64,000 bases of DNA from Antedon mediterranea (Eukaryota > Echinodermata > Crinoidea > Comatulida > Antedonidae), in contig NC_092676.1 of the NCBI RefSeq assembly GCF_964355755.1, positions 28,998,288-29,062,287 on the forward strand, given 5' to 3'. Of the stretch, positions 1-11,773 are shown in pieces. Position numbers and translations under genes: made by a program. The notes under the pieces are model-generated. The model saw only the letters and a list, made by a program, of their open reading frames with translations. It made no database searches and was not told the DNA's origin. Every line of letters starts with the position of its first letter. The first letter of the stretch is position 1.

Positions 1-470
1 TTGTTGTCTGCCCTCCTCCTGTATGTCATTCTTATAGGGGAGGCCAATGTGTTTTTATGCTATAATTTGTTGTCTGCCCTCCTCCTGTATGTCATTCTTA
101 TAGGGGAGGCCAATGTGTTTTTATGCTATAATTTGTTGTCTGCCCTCCTCCTGTATGTCATTCTTATAGGGGTGGCCAATGTGTTTTTATGCTATAATTT
201 GTTGTCTGCCCTCCTCCTGTATGTCATTCTTATAGGGGAGGCCAATGTGTTTTTATGCTATAATTTGTTGTCTGCCCTCCTCCTGTATGTCATTCTTATA
301 GGGGTGGCCAATGTGTTTTTATGCTATAATTTGTTGTCTGCCCTCCTCCTGTATGTCATTCTTATAGGGGAGGCCAATGTGTTTTTATGCTATAATTTGT
401 TGTCTGCCTTCCTCCTGTATGTCATTGTTATAGGGGTGGCCAATGTGTTTTTATGCTATAATTTGTTATA
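1..470. repeat. Minisatellite, 66-bp unit, about 7 copies
   Basis: Unit begins ttgttgtctgccctcctcct and ends gtttttatgctataat. Copies are nearly identical, with single-base variants (gaggcc/gtggcc). It lies in the AP2A intron just downstream of exon 16 and may run past the left edge. Because 66 is a multiple of 3, the array is open in one plus frame; the 22-residue repeat it would encode is not taken as a protein. Confidence 0.95.
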
Positions 471-527
471 CTTTGCATCTTTGTTATGTATTCTACTTTC
501 TATTCTATTTGAATATCAATGTTTTAC

Positions 528-629
528 CAAAACTTCTGTGCTTGTCCTGTTAGAAAGCTGTAGATACTCTACAGCACGCTGTTGTAGTTCAGCATCTGCA
601 TTTCTTAGTTGGTTATCAGTTTGCAAAAC
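528..629 (-). CDS. AP2A: AP2A exon 16, last in the window
   Basis: Encodes [20 protein letters not shown] and then STEVL. It ends at gtaaaac beside the 66-bp minisatellite. Further exons lie beyond position 1. NRTSTEVL where many orthologues have a VASTDVL-like segment is a mild divergence. Confidence 0.88.
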
Positions 630-3600
630 CTGCAAGAAAAAAAGAATTTAAATTATGTTTTTACTTGATCTAATCTAGCCTGTGAAAACCTTAACGTAAC
701 TCACTATGATAAATAAATAATACTAGTAATACTAATAATAATAATACACATGCAGCCACTGTCAGCTAGATGTGTACATTGGACTTACAGTTTACAGTGT
801 TTATCTGAGAAGACTCGTTCTACCACCAGAACCATTGAGTGAGTGAGCCACAAACCCTTGCCGATGTTATGGCTAGGGATTACGGTTTCACTGTGTTAAT
901 CGCTCGGTCATAACACACACTAATATAATTTATTTTGTGATTCAATAAACTTACATCTTGAATAATGTGCTTAATCTCTGGAAAGAGGTTGATAAACTTG
1001 ATATACGTAGAGAGCAGGAGGCCTCTTGTAGGAGCACTACATAAATGAAACTTGGAATGAAGGAGCTCAAACTGCACTGAAGGACTGAAAGATAAAAGCA
1101 AGAGTCAAATATGGTAGGGATATACCCAAACATGGTAGTGATATGCCCAAATATGGTAGTGATATGCCCAAACATGGTAGTGATATGCCCAAACATGGTA
1201 GTGATATGCCCAAACATGGTAGTGATATGCCCAAAAATGGTAGTGATATGACATCTTCATGTCCATATATGGGCACATCACATTTGTTTGATAGTGTAGA
1301 CAGATCTTGAAATCATTCAGTGTTCTAGTCTAGGAGCACTATGAAATTAAAATTAGGATCTAACATACAAACAATATATCCTTTGCCATTATAATTCATT
1401 TTAGTTCATTGAAGTTACTAGTTTTTATTTATGCAACTTTTTAAAACTTTTATAAACTAACCTGGATCTGGGATCACCTGCAATTAGGTTACCGAATTCA
1501 CCAAGGATGTACCCTCCTACTTTTACCATGTTTTCGTGGCAAGCTGGTGCCTGAAGAGCCTAAAACAACAAAAAATCTTTATTATTCAGAAACAGACTTT
1601 CAAAGAATCAGAAACTTAGGAAGTCCAAAAGAATGTTTGGTATTAATGGTAGCTATGCCTAAAACTAGCCATGAGTCTCTAGTTATTAATTAATTACAAT
1701 CATTATTATTTTTTTAAACTTAAAACCTAGACTACTTAAAGCTTTTAATTACGTTAAATAATTTTTTTTAAAAGTACCTCAAAACAAGTTTTAGCTGCGT
1801 AGCCCTGGACGTCGTCTCTGTTTATGACTATCTGAATGACTCGGTACCACACCTCCTCGCTGACATAGTCTCCTGCTATTCGAATTAGATTAAGTATTGT
1901 GTCTACGTACCAAGTATAGTCTACAGCAAACTTTTCTGCTAAGATGGCCACTTTCAACACCTACAAAGAAAGAAGATAGTTCTTATAGTATTTGTTCAGA
2001 ATTTATTCATGACCTATGACCTATGGAATCAAACAATGAAGAAAGATTGTGGCGGTGAATTGTGAACTATATCTCAGATACATCCGCTTGATGATGATGC
2101 TGTCAGTATTTTTAAAAGTGTTTTTTGGTCTTTTTAATTTCAATTCAAAGTATACAGACCATTTCTTCCCGAATGGAATAGTCTGCACTCTCTAAGTAAT
2201 TCAACATTTCTGCTACTATTTCCTCCGCATTTGTTTTGTCGCACATAGCATACAGTAAGTCAACGGCTCGTTGTCGTACACTCACATCACGTTCAGTCTA
2301 TTAGGCAAACGAGAAAAAGGGTTATATATTTTAGAAACCAGTGCCAGTCTAATTAAAACATTTTTTCCCCATATCACAGATTTACAATGGATATTAAGAA
2401 TACACTTTCTTGAAGGATCTATGGTTAAAAAGTTATAATTCTAAAGCTCTGTCCACACTATCAAACTTTATGTGTCAAAAATATGTGCCCATATATGGAC
2501 ATGATGATGTCATATTACTAACATATTTGGCCATATCACTACCATATTTGGCCACATCACACTTTTTTTGTCAAACTTGTTTGATAGTGTAGACAGAGCT
2601 TAAGAGACATTTAATTAACATAACAATTGAGAAACAATGGAATACCTTCAATGCAGTTACAACTGTTTCTTGATGTTTTTTAACAGCCTCTCGTGAGAAT
2701 TCGGATGACGCTAATAAACACATGCTCTCAAGTGCAAGGTACCTGTAAACAAAAATGTCACAAAATGTTTATTATTATGAAAAATAAATCATTTTGCATA
2801 TTTGCAATAAAGATGTGTTGTCCCCCAAAAACATGAAAAATGATGATTAATTATTATTATTTTGTAGTTTTAATAAAGTTAATCACTTCCGCAGAAGAAA
2901 AATTCCATTAGCTGGCAGCCAATTTGACTATTTTTTTGCTTTAAATTACAGTTTTTTCAGGTAAATAATTTTTTCCTCAATCAAATTTTTCGTTAAGTGG
3001 ATAACTATTTATGTGACATTAAAATGAAAAAAAAAATGTTAAGAATTATTTTTCAGGGGGACAATACATCTTTAAACTACATCTTATGCCATGTTAGGCA
3101 TAGAATAAAACAATGAAGGTAGAACTACCTTAAGTTTGTCTCTCTATGTTGTAGGAACTGCCCAAGTTGATTACACGCCCTCACTAACAAATTAGGTTCA
3201 CTGAAAATGAAAAATGGATTGAGATATTTAGTAAATAAAGAGTAGCTACATTATGGTAGCTACCACATGCATTTTTAAATATTGTTTTTTTTTATTTCAT
3301 ACAGATTCAACAGTGAGTAACTTACCAATTACAGGATGGATAAACTATTTTATAATTTATCATGCTTATAAACTAAGTCTCGTTTGAGGCTTAAGGAAGT
3401 GGAGTTAAAAAAAACAAGATCTAGGAGAAAACAAAACTTACCTATCGTGGTGAATTATCAAACTAATAGCTTCAAAGAGAACAGCGTTCTTGGAGTTGGA
3501 ATGTTGGACCTTCTTAGACTTGGGCGGTTCCTGAATAAATATACAACAAAAAGAAATCAAATACATAATTCGAAATAACAAATGTTGAGAATTTTGATGT

Positions 3601-6600
3601 TGATAATGATGTCAATAACGATTATGATTATGATCAGGAACAATAACAAAAATGATCGATAAATATACGATACCTGTGCTTTGTTGAGAATAGTTTCCAT
3701 ACACTCGTTGAGACGACCTCTGACCGCTGGGTCATCCGGCGGACCAAAACATTGGAGTAGACGCAGAAGTTTGACAGACAGCCAAGGTGCTGGTACAAAA
3801 TAATATGTGTAATCCTGGAAGTCTGTGTATGATGATGTAACAATCTAAAAATAGAACAAGGTTTGGAATTATTATTACAAAGTTCTAACCATACCATATT
3901 TGGGCAAACTAACTAGTGTAGACAGAGCTTTAAACAAACATTGACAATGGATCTTACTCTGCTGAGCCTTGATACGGCCAATGAGATACAGCCTTTGAAA
4001 TCCTCTGGGTTAGCCTGCACTAAATCATGGATCAAACTCGTGGCTGCCGTAACAACACCCTAAAGAAAATAGAATAAAAAATTAGTATTTAGTACTTCAG
4101 CAGCAGTAATACCAACTATAAAGCCCCATTTCTGTCTACACTATCAAACTAGTTTGACAAAAAAAAGTGTGATATGCCCAAATATGGTACTGATATCCTT
4201 AAATATGGTAGTTCTATATCATCCATATTTAAGCACATCACATTTTTTTGTAACATAAAGTTTGATAGTGTAGATAGCAATACCAACTATAAAGCCTCAC
4301 AAAATGGTGTTCAATATTCAATAGAAAAGAAGGTCCCATTTCAAATGATACACAATCATCCAATCAAAAGACAGGCATAGTAGTACCATAACGATTTCTC
4401 CTCAACGTCAGAATCACTTTATTTGTAATGGATTGTTTCATCTCTTACCATGTGTTGATCGTTGAGAAGGTGAATGACCCTCGAAGCCCATTCTCCTACC
4501 GGCACAGATGATGGGGACGTACGGTACAACCGTAACAAACACAACGATGCACTTTGTTTAACTTCATCAATTGTATCACTGAAAAAGAACATTATATGTT
4601 TTTTAGACACATACATTGACCGCAAGACTGCTACTCTAAAGCTCTGTCTACACTAGCAAACCTTATGTGATGAAATCATGTGATGTGCCCATATATGGAA
4701 ATGATATTATTTGATTATATCACTACCATATTTGGGCACATCACACTTTTTTGTCAAACTAGTTTGATAGTGTAGACAGCGCTTTAGACATTGCTATTGA
4801 GGAGAAAAAAAATACAGGAATAACAATGGAAAACTTACGAAGAGACAAGCAACTTTGGCACCTCTTTGCCCAATTCCTCTGCCATTTCTTTGCTGCCAAT
4901 GTTTGCGATGCAGTGAAGAGCAAGGTTGATATGAGCTGGTGTACGACTGTTAAGATCATTCTTAATGTTCTGGATCACCAGTCGCATCAGGTCACTACTC
5001 TCACTCACAAGAACTGATATGAATAGGTATCCCTACAATGGACGCAAACATTAACATTAAAGACTAAGACTCAAGACATCTTTTGGTCCACTTTAAAATG
5101 GAAATTTGTTTGCTTACTGTAAGCTACAATTATATAAGTTATGTATGTTTTAAACTTGTCTTTGCCTTTAAACCTTGAAACTGAATCTTTTTGAAAAGCA
5201 GTACTACGTTACTGAAAATGCAATCCAGTCAAAAGAATAAATAAATATCATTTTAAGGTTTGTCTGGTAAATAAACACTAGTAAAGATAAGTTTTCCGTA
5301 CACAATGTGTTTCCAAAATGAAGTGCGGTTGAGAATTTCTCAATGTTTTGGTTGTTATGCTACCCGCTTCTGGCAAATTAAGATGAGTCTGCAACACATA
5401 CACAGTTGCGACTCTTTGCTATGTGCGTCTATTGCTTTGTCTACACTATCAAACTACTTTTTTTGTCAAATAAAGTTTGATAGTGTAGACAGAGCTTTAC
5501 CCCTAAAGTAAAAATTATGTACATATATGCAATTAATGAAATAAGTAGTCTGGACGATCTCACAAAAAAACTGCCAATCACAACTTACGATTTGTTTTTC
5601 TGTGTATTTATTGGAGCTTAGCAGATTAACAGCTTCCATGTGTCCAAAGTCAATGTCATGACCAAGAAGAAAGATGAAAAGTAGTTTGCAGACATATTTC
5701 TTTTTTTGATATCCATCTAGCGTCTTATCCCCTAGAAAAAAATGTATATAAAAAATAAAACCAAAATATCAATATCGTTTTAGTAATTACAGTATCACCA
5801 CTCAATTAAAATAATTCTGTAGAGATTTGATTAATTAAAAAGCATTTAAATAATTAAAAGATAAATATTTTAAATAACGATTCTTGGAACTAATGAAGCA
5901 AAACTGATTGTTTTGAAGCATGACTGAAATCACTGAAGCGTGGATAAAACCACTGAAGCATAAATAAAATCACTGAAGCAAGACAAAACCGGAAAATTGA
6001 AAACCGAAATTGCTTTATTGGAAATAGAATATGATAATGTGAAATAAGATTCACTCCATAAACACATTAAAGTATTATAAGACATTCTACGCCAAAATGA
6101 GAATTTATCGCCCCCTCAAAATTTATGATAGCATCTTAAGAAGTAAGAGTTTGAAATTCTCAAGATATTAATTTCATTCGTATTGTCTTACATTTCATTA
6201 AGTGCTGGTCTGACTCTGAGTGAATTTTAATAAGATGAAATCTGGAGTCAGCAATCTGGACAAGCAATTATGATTTGACTAATATTTATTAAAAATGTTA
6301 AATCAAAATTTAAAACCAGCCTAATTAAAAACTGTACAGTACCATAATAAAATGTAAATAATGATCATATGATTATTAATGTATATTATTAATTATGCAA
6401 TTATTATTTTTTTTTTTTTTTTTTTTCTGTCTCAAAATTTCATTTTTTTGTTATGTAATGCGTCCGTCTATGTTTTATGTTTATGCATGAGACCACAAAG
6501 ACAAGCCACTTTGGCTTCTGTGTATCTAACCGATAAAACTGTTAAATGTTGAATAAATGTTGTTAAATATAAAAAAAAAATATAATTCTTAAAAATGTTA

Positions 6601-9600
6601 AATCAAAATTTAAAACCAGCCTAAATAAAAACCGTATACAGTACCATAATTAAACAAGATTAATGTAATGATGATCATAATGTGATTATTAATGTAATGA
6701 TCATAATGTGATTATTAATGTAATGATCATAATTTGATTATCAATGTATATTATTATATTAATATAATAAATTACAAACCTATGATATTAAAAAAAAAAA
6801 TCAATAAATTGCCACTTTACTACAAAAATCTAAATTATAAAATAATTTAGCAGAGCAAGGTGAGTGCACAATAGAAACGCTGTCAAAAGCTGATACAGTC
6901 TGTTTAATAATATTCACAAATTGTTAACAATAAAAATGAATGTTTATGTTGATGATTCATTAATGGCTTAATCTAACAATTCTACTGTGGTGACTAGACA
7001 ATGACTTAGATTTAAAAATATTTTATTGGCTTTAGAATTTACAAAGAAAATTGCTTGTTTCATTAATCACTAAAAAAGGGCTACCGACTCGGACACCATT
7101 ATTCTTTTATATACAACAAAATATTACTAACAATGGCTACAACATAAAAATCTTACTAAACAAAAAAAATGGAAACAAATCATGGAAAACATGGAAAGCG
7201 AGTGAAGGTGGATGGGGGAGGGTAGACGTAGAAATATAATGTCTATTTAGCTGGTTGGTTGGTTGTAATTAAGGGCTGTACTTCACTCAATGACATAAAT
7301 AGTTCATACACAAACTCTAAGTGTTACCGCCACCAAAGGCTTTTAAATATATTGTATTGTACAGCAATAAACACTAAAGTAAAAAAGTACGACGGACAAT
7401 GACATTTAATTCATTTAACACTTAGAATTATTAATATTCTATGACAGTAATAATAATAGCTGGGCTGTTGATGAATAACTATGTGCCGTACGTCACACTC
7501 GGATAATTATGCTTATCAAAAAATAGATTATGTTTTACAAACCGTTTTTGATATGGCTTTATACGTCAGTAAATTCAAAATGTCACATATACTGATGTTC
7601 AGGAATTTCAATAAATAATATGAACAAATTGCTAATTACTATGCATACTAAAATTAAAGATTTTGGTCATAAAAACAAAATTTGATTTGAACATTTATAC
7701 TGATGATGCTTTACTGATAACATAAATGCTTGGTTCATATTCAGGAATATCTATCTATTACTATAATCGATGAAAATGTTAATACAATCAGGAATACATT
7801 TTGCAAAAAGAGCCATATAGTACCATTAACAATAACAGTACCATCTGTGATTTAGCTACAAAATGTCAGATATTTCAATAAATTCATACAAATTTAAACA
7901 TTCAGCCTCAGCGGGTTTAATGTACAGTAGCATGAACTTGGTATTTTTTATACATGTCATTATTTGGGGATCAACTTATTTTGACAAGTTACAGTAGAAA
8001 ATCAGATTTATAGTTGGGGTAGGCTGGGATTAAATTAATCCACAAACAGGCAACATTTTACAACTTTAGAAATAAGATGTCCACGTGTAATTTTAATTAT
8101 TGCCAACGTAAAGGTCAAAGTTAGCGCATCTTGTAAAGAAATCAATATATTTGTACTTGTCAAATCCCATGATTGCATGATATTTGAATATCAACTATTT
8201 ACAATAAAACATACTACAGTATGTGGCATTATTGTAATCGTATCAAAACAAATAAAATATGGTTAAATTGTTCTCCTTTCATCAGAAAATTTGGGATGAT
8301 GGTCATAATTTGATTTTGATAGAGCCATAATTTTAATTAGTAATTTTTGACAGGCTTGTTAAAAAAATCAGCTTTGTGAATACTAATGCAACATAGGTTT
8401 TGCACAGCACAACATTGTCATGTTGTCTATTACATTATCATGTTACATTGTCTTGATTAGACTGCTACTGTATGATGACCATTGGGACTGCTAGGCTGTG
8501 TCAACCAGATCTACAGTACTACTGTGCAGCAACCTATATCAAAATCAACTACTCAATTAAACCCAATGTACTGTATCAAACAGTAGCTGACCTTAGAACT
8601 AAGTATCACAGTGATCATATATAACAAGTAAAGGAAGTTGTTAACAGTAAAAATGGACTGGGAGGAAGTAGGCGGCATTGTGCCTAACACTTAAGAAGAA
8701 CGTCGTTCATTTGTATAGACAACTATAACATATTCTCAAATACTACGGAAATAAATTCAGCTATACTTAAAAAATTAATTTTAAATTATGTTATCCACCT
8801 GTCCAAAGGAAATTTTGTAGATTTCTTCTTACTATCTCTCTTCTCTATTTACCATACTGTATTGTACATTGGCTCCATAAAGCTCTGTCTACACTATCAA
8901 ACTACTGTAGTTTGAAAAAAAAAGTGTGATGTGCCAAAATATAGTAGTGATATGACATTATCATGTCAATATAAGGGCACATCACATTCACATAAAGTTT
9001 TATAGTGTAGATAGAGCTTAAGCACAATCAATGAGCTCTGGATGACATCATCATGTCAATATAAGGGCACATCACATTCACATAAAGTGTTATAGTGTAG
9101 ATAGAGCTTAAGTACAATCAATGAGCTCTGGATGACATCATCATGTCAATATAAGGGCACATCACATTCACATAAAGTGTTATAGTGTAGATAGAGCTTA
9201 AGTACAATCAATGAGCTCTGGATGACATCATCATGTCAATATAAGGGCACATCACATTCACATCAAGTGTTATAGTGTAGATAGAGCTTAAGTACAATCA
9301 ATGAGCTCTGGATGACATCATCATGTCAATATAAGGGCACATCACATTCACATCAAGTGTTATAGTGTAGATAGAGCTTAAGTACAATCAATGAGCTCTG
9401 GATGACATCATCATGTCAATATAAGGGCACATCACATTCACATCAAGTGTTATAGTGTAGATAGAGCTTAAGTACAATCAATGAGCTCTGGATGACATCA
9501 TCATGTCAATATAAGGGCACATCACATTCACATAAAGTGTTATAGTGTAGATAGAGCTTAAGTACAATCAATGAGCTCTGGATGACATCATCATGTCAAT

Positions 9601-11754
9601 ATAAGGGCACATCACATTCACATCAAGTGTTATAGTGTAGATAGAGCTTAAGTACAATCAATGAGCTCTGATTGTACAGTAGGTTGATTTTTACGTACAC
9701 ATAGAAATCTTTCTTCTCTCTCATCTCAGTTTATCTTAGATAATCACACACTGTACAGTATCACTATCACTATGAATGTATGAGCTCTGGATAGGAACAT
9801 AAATTACAATAGTACATACTGTACTGTACACATAGACAGCTGGGACATTACAGTAATAGGATCATTTGATTTGCGGTAACTATGGACCTAGGCAGGATGG
9901 GATGTGCTACCTCATTTAATTTCTCTCAGTTTTGGAAACTTGTATTGTACTGAGGTATGCATACTAAAGGACTTGCAGTAGATCCTCTGTCATCACATAT
10001 TAAAATCTGCCAGCATGCAGTTGAAAAAAAATCAATCCAACACTACTTAAAGTATATGAAATGAAAACAAGTTTAATAATATGCCATGAATATCGCGCAA
10101 GATGAGTTGCATATCAATTGTCTTTTTCACTAATAGGTTAATTTGATCATTTAAAATGTTGGTGTTACAAAGGATTAAACTAATGATAAAATAAAGGTTT
10201 TAACTACACTCAGTAATATAAACATCTAATTGTTCATTCAAAGACCTTTTAATCTGTCTTTGATAAAAATTAGTAGTTGTGCTGGTCTGTAGATACCATG
10301 TCAGTTCTACTGTAAGTTCAAATCCTGATTTGGATGCAAAGATTTCCTCACAACATTTCAAAGGACTTTGAACATACAGTACTACTATAACATCACTGTA
10401 CATTTTCATCATGATTGCAAACTGACAAAAATAATTAATAATTCAACATTCTCAATCTGAAAGGTAATTTACCGTCACGTGGTAATTCACATTACATTAC
10501 GGAGCAAGTACATTTAAATTACGAACGAACATTTAGACTAAAAGACTATGTGTATTTATCTAGCCAGCTAACATTTGGCTGAGACCGGTTTACAAGACCT
10601 GCTTACTAATCCAAGATAAGTGGCAAAGCTCAAGCAAGGTCAGAGGTCATCTGCTGCTGGATTCATTTTCTCAATGCCATTGGGGAATTGATTTTGAAAT
10701 GAAATTTACCATCAAAAAAAGCTATAAAGTTGTCATAAAAATAACATAAAATACATTAAACTACCTCATAAATGTATCTTGCAAATTAAATCAAAAGCGA
10801 ACTTATTTTGAAATGACATTGACTTTCAGAATACGGCTACATTGAAAATCAGCATTTATATTTTAAATGTGCTTATTTCTATTTATAGTAAAAGGAAAAT
10901 TAAACACACTCGCATTTCAGAATAAAAAAAATGGGTAATAAATTAATGTCAATGTTTTATTTTATTTGATTTTTAAGGTAGAAATTGTCATCAAAACAGT
11001 GAATTAACTTTTTTTAAACCACATTTAAACATTGATACTAAATATTTTAAATATTCAATATGTAATTGTAATTAAAAAAAAGCATTTTAAATAATCATAG
11101 CAACAATTACCACCTTTTGTAGACAGATTTTCTATTGATATTAATTATGTATGCTATCACAATGTATACTGACCTTTAAACTTTGACCTGATATTTGCTA
11201 ATTCTTTGTTTATCCTTTTGATCTCTGCTTCCTTACTTTTGCCTACAAAATGAAAACAAAATATAAGATTGGATTTTTTTTTGTATTTGATACATTATAT
11301 GAAACAAAGGATATAGTATTAAAACAGAGTACAGATAAATTATTTAAATCCATCACCACCTTTACCTCTAGATTCTCGACCTGTATGTACAGTAGTTGCA
11401 CTGACACACCCATTAATATGCTACTACCTTAATCTAATGTTGTGTTGATTACGCTTCTTGAATCCTAAAACCCTTGAGTCAGTGGTTTGTTAAGCTCTGT
11501 CTACACTATCAAACTAGTTTGATAAAAAGTATGATGTTCCCCATATACAGCAGTAGTGATATACCCAAATATGGTAGTGATATGACATCATCATGTCCAT
11601 ATTTGGGCACAAAGGACAAGAATGCTATGGTTTGCCTGTACCTTTACAAACTTTAGCATTGGCCTCTCAAGAGATCCATTATTAACTTACAATTTCTAAT
11701 GTCCGATATAAAGACAGCCAAACCCCTCATTCCATCTCCCTTCACGGCAGGCAT
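528..11754 (-). CDS. AP2A: AP-2 complex subunit alpha, N-terminal 594 codons (partial, continues off left edge)
   Basis: Large alpha subunit of the AP-2 clathrin adaptor, which acts at the plasma membrane, binds PIP2 and selects endocytic cargo. Coding exons in transcript order: 11754-11691, 11242-11174, 5731-5589, 5032-4839, 4578-4449, 4059-3958, 3844-3674, 3530-3442, 3200-3129, 2742-2646, 2297-2160, 1960-1778, 1559-1462, 1084-955, 629-528. All have AG/GT borders and phases that agree, giving 1,782 nt. The product is the alpha-solenoid trunk, with family-typical stretches such as [73 protein letters not shown] and HSKFHLCS. The start matches the conserved MPAV..GDGMRGL N-terminus. Hinge and ear exons are outside the window. 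Introns hold MITEs and minisatellites. I know the family well from memory but ran no alignment. Confidence 0.95.
751..908 (-). mobile_element. tRNA-derived SINE, family A, fragment
   Basis: Shares gctagatgtgtac, gaagactcgttctaccacca and cttgccgatgttatggcta with the fuller copy at 27,672-27,978. The tRNA-like head is degraded and the 3' tail is missing. Confidence 0.75.
955..1084 (-). CDS. AP2A: AP2A exon 15
   Basis: Encodes [20 protein letters not shown], continuing [19 protein letters not shown]. Donor gtaagt. Confidence 0.95.
1107..1308. mobile_element. MITE family M1, copy 1, with internal tandem repeat
   Basis: Right end (ttgatagtgtagacagatct) is intact and the left end missing. Inside, an 18-bp unit (aacatggtagtgatatgccc) is repeated about seven times. 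It sits in the AP2A intron next to exon 15. Confidence 0.8.
1462..1559 (-). CDS. AP2A: AP2A exon 14
   Basis: Encodes [20 protein letters not shown] and [12 protein letters not shown]. Acceptor ttttag, donor gttagt. Confidence 0.95.
1778..1960 (-). CDS. AP2A: AP2A exon 13
   Basis: Encodes [20 protein letters not shown] and [15 protein letters not shown], nearly invariant in animal AP-2 alpha. Confidence 0.96.
2160..2297 (-). CDS. AP2A: AP2A exon 12
   Basis: Encodes [20 protein letters not shown], ending in [12 protein letters not shown]. Phase 0 at both ends. Confidence 0.93.
2441..2602. mobile_element. MITE family M1, copy 2 (full length)
   Basis: Terminal inverted repeats aagctctgtccacactatca and its complement bound a 162-bp element with inner gtgatgtgcccatatatgg-type motifs. 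AP2A intron. Confidence 0.85.
2646..2742 (-). CDS. AP2A: AP2A exon 11
   Basis: Encodes [20 protein letters not shown] and then [12 protein letters not shown]. Confidence 0.93.
3129..3200 (-). CDS. AP2A: AP2A exon 10
   Basis: Encodes [20 protein letters not shown] plus TNLR. Acceptor ttttcag, donor gtagtt. Confidence 0.93.
3442..3530 (-). CDS. AP2A: AP2A exon 9
   Basis: Encodes [20 protein letters not shown] followed by ISLIIHHDS. The [10 protein letters not shown] segment is typical of AP-2 alpha and contributes to its central basic phosphoinositide site. Confidence 0.94.
3674..3844 (-). CDS. AP2A: AP2A exon 8
   Basis: Encodes [20 protein letters not shown], then [20 protein letters not shown]. 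Phase 0 at both ends. Confidence 0.94.
3892..3933. mobile_element. MITE family M1, copy 3 (fragment)
   Basis: Only accatatttgggca and the right end agtgtagacagagctt remain, in an AP2A intron. Confidence 0.6.
3958..4059 (-). CDS. AP2A: AP2A exon 7
   Basis: Encodes [20 protein letters not shown] and then [11 protein letters not shown]. Phase 0 at both ends. Confidence 0.93.
4131..4278. mobile_element. MITE family M1, copy 4
   Basis: Inverted ends tctgtctacactatcaaact and agtttgatagtgtagata, with two to three inner aaatatggta units. AP2A intron. Confidence 0.85.
4449..4578 (-). CDS. AP2A: AP2A exon 6
   Basis: Encodes [19 protein letters not shown] and [16 protein letters not shown]. Donor is gtaagag. 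Confidence 0.94.
4636..4786. mobile_element. MITE family M1, copy 5
   Basis: Ends taaagctctgtctacact and tgatagtgtagacagcgctt. AP2A intron. Confidence 0.85.
4839..5032 (-). CDS. AP2A: AP2A exon 5
   Basis: Encodes [20 protein letters not shown] and later [13 protein letters not shown], matching the HEAT-like repeats of the trunk. Ends in phase 2. Confidence 0.94.
5434..5499. mobile_element. MITE family M1, copy 6 (minimal, ends only)
   Basis: 66 bp made almost only of the two inverted ends with a short spacer, so it can fold as a hairpin. It is an internally deleted copy. Confidence 0.85.
5589..5731 (-). CDS. AP2A: AP2A exon 4
   Basis: Encodes [20 protein letters not shown] and the following [11 protein letters not shown]. 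The lysine cluster is the family's N-terminal PIP2-binding surface (known for the family). Preceded by a 5.4-kb intron. Confidence 0.94.
6655..6755. repeat. Short tandem repeat, about 23-bp unit, 3-4 copies
   Basis: Unit near taatgatcataatgtgatta, followed by ttaatg. Low complexity, intronic. Confidence 0.75.
8879..9020. mobile_element. MITE family M1, copy 7 (seed of adjacent satellite)
   Basis: Left end aagctctgtctacactatca and right end ttatagtgtagatagagctt. The right half is repeated downstream as a satellite. Confidence 0.85.
9021..9671. repeat. 90-bp minisatellite derived from the M1 MITE, about 7 copies
   Basis: Each unit contains gatgacatcatcatgtcaat, ataagggcacatcacattca, tatagtgtagatagagctta and agtacaatcaatgagctctg. 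The first three blocks are the right half of the M1 element; the last is flanking DNA. Period is exactly 90 (ataagggcac at 9,061, 9,151, 9,241). Confidence 0.95.
11174..11242 (-). CDS. AP2A: AP2A exon 3
   Basis: Encodes [20 protein letters not shown], the conserved basic helix at the start of the trunk. Acceptor ttttgtag, donor gtcagt. Confidence 0.93.
11491..11611. mobile_element. MITE family M1, copy 8 (right end lost)
   Basis: Left end taagctctgtctacactatc and inner aaatatggtagtgatatgac are present. It lies 80 bp downstream of AP2A exon 2. Confidence 0.8.
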
Positions 11755-11773
11755 GGTTTATGATTGATGAAAC
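11691..11773 (-). CDS. AP2A: AP2A exon 2, with start codon at 11754
   Basis: Reads [20 protein letters not shown] from the ATG at 11754. About 19 nt of 5' UTR follow an acceptor at 11774-11777. It ends in phase 1 before gtaagt. Confidence 0.92.

Larger units (their letters stand above)
5732..11173. other. Large AP2A intron
   Basis: 5.4 kb without recognisable exons. It holds a poly-T run near 6,408, a short tandem repeat at 6,655-6,755, MITE copy 7 with its 90-bp satellite (8,879-9,671), and otherwise AT-rich sequence. Short open frames at 7,051 and 10,200 show no family resemblance and are left out. Confidence 0.7.

Noticed and set aside
1-651. Open frame of 216 residues with a 22-residue hydrophobic repeat
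   Set aside because: Product of the 66-bp minisatellite in an AP2A intron, running into antisense of AP2A exon 16.
9021-9671. CRISPR array
   Set aside because: Direct head-to-tail 90-bp units without unique spacers, in an animal genome.
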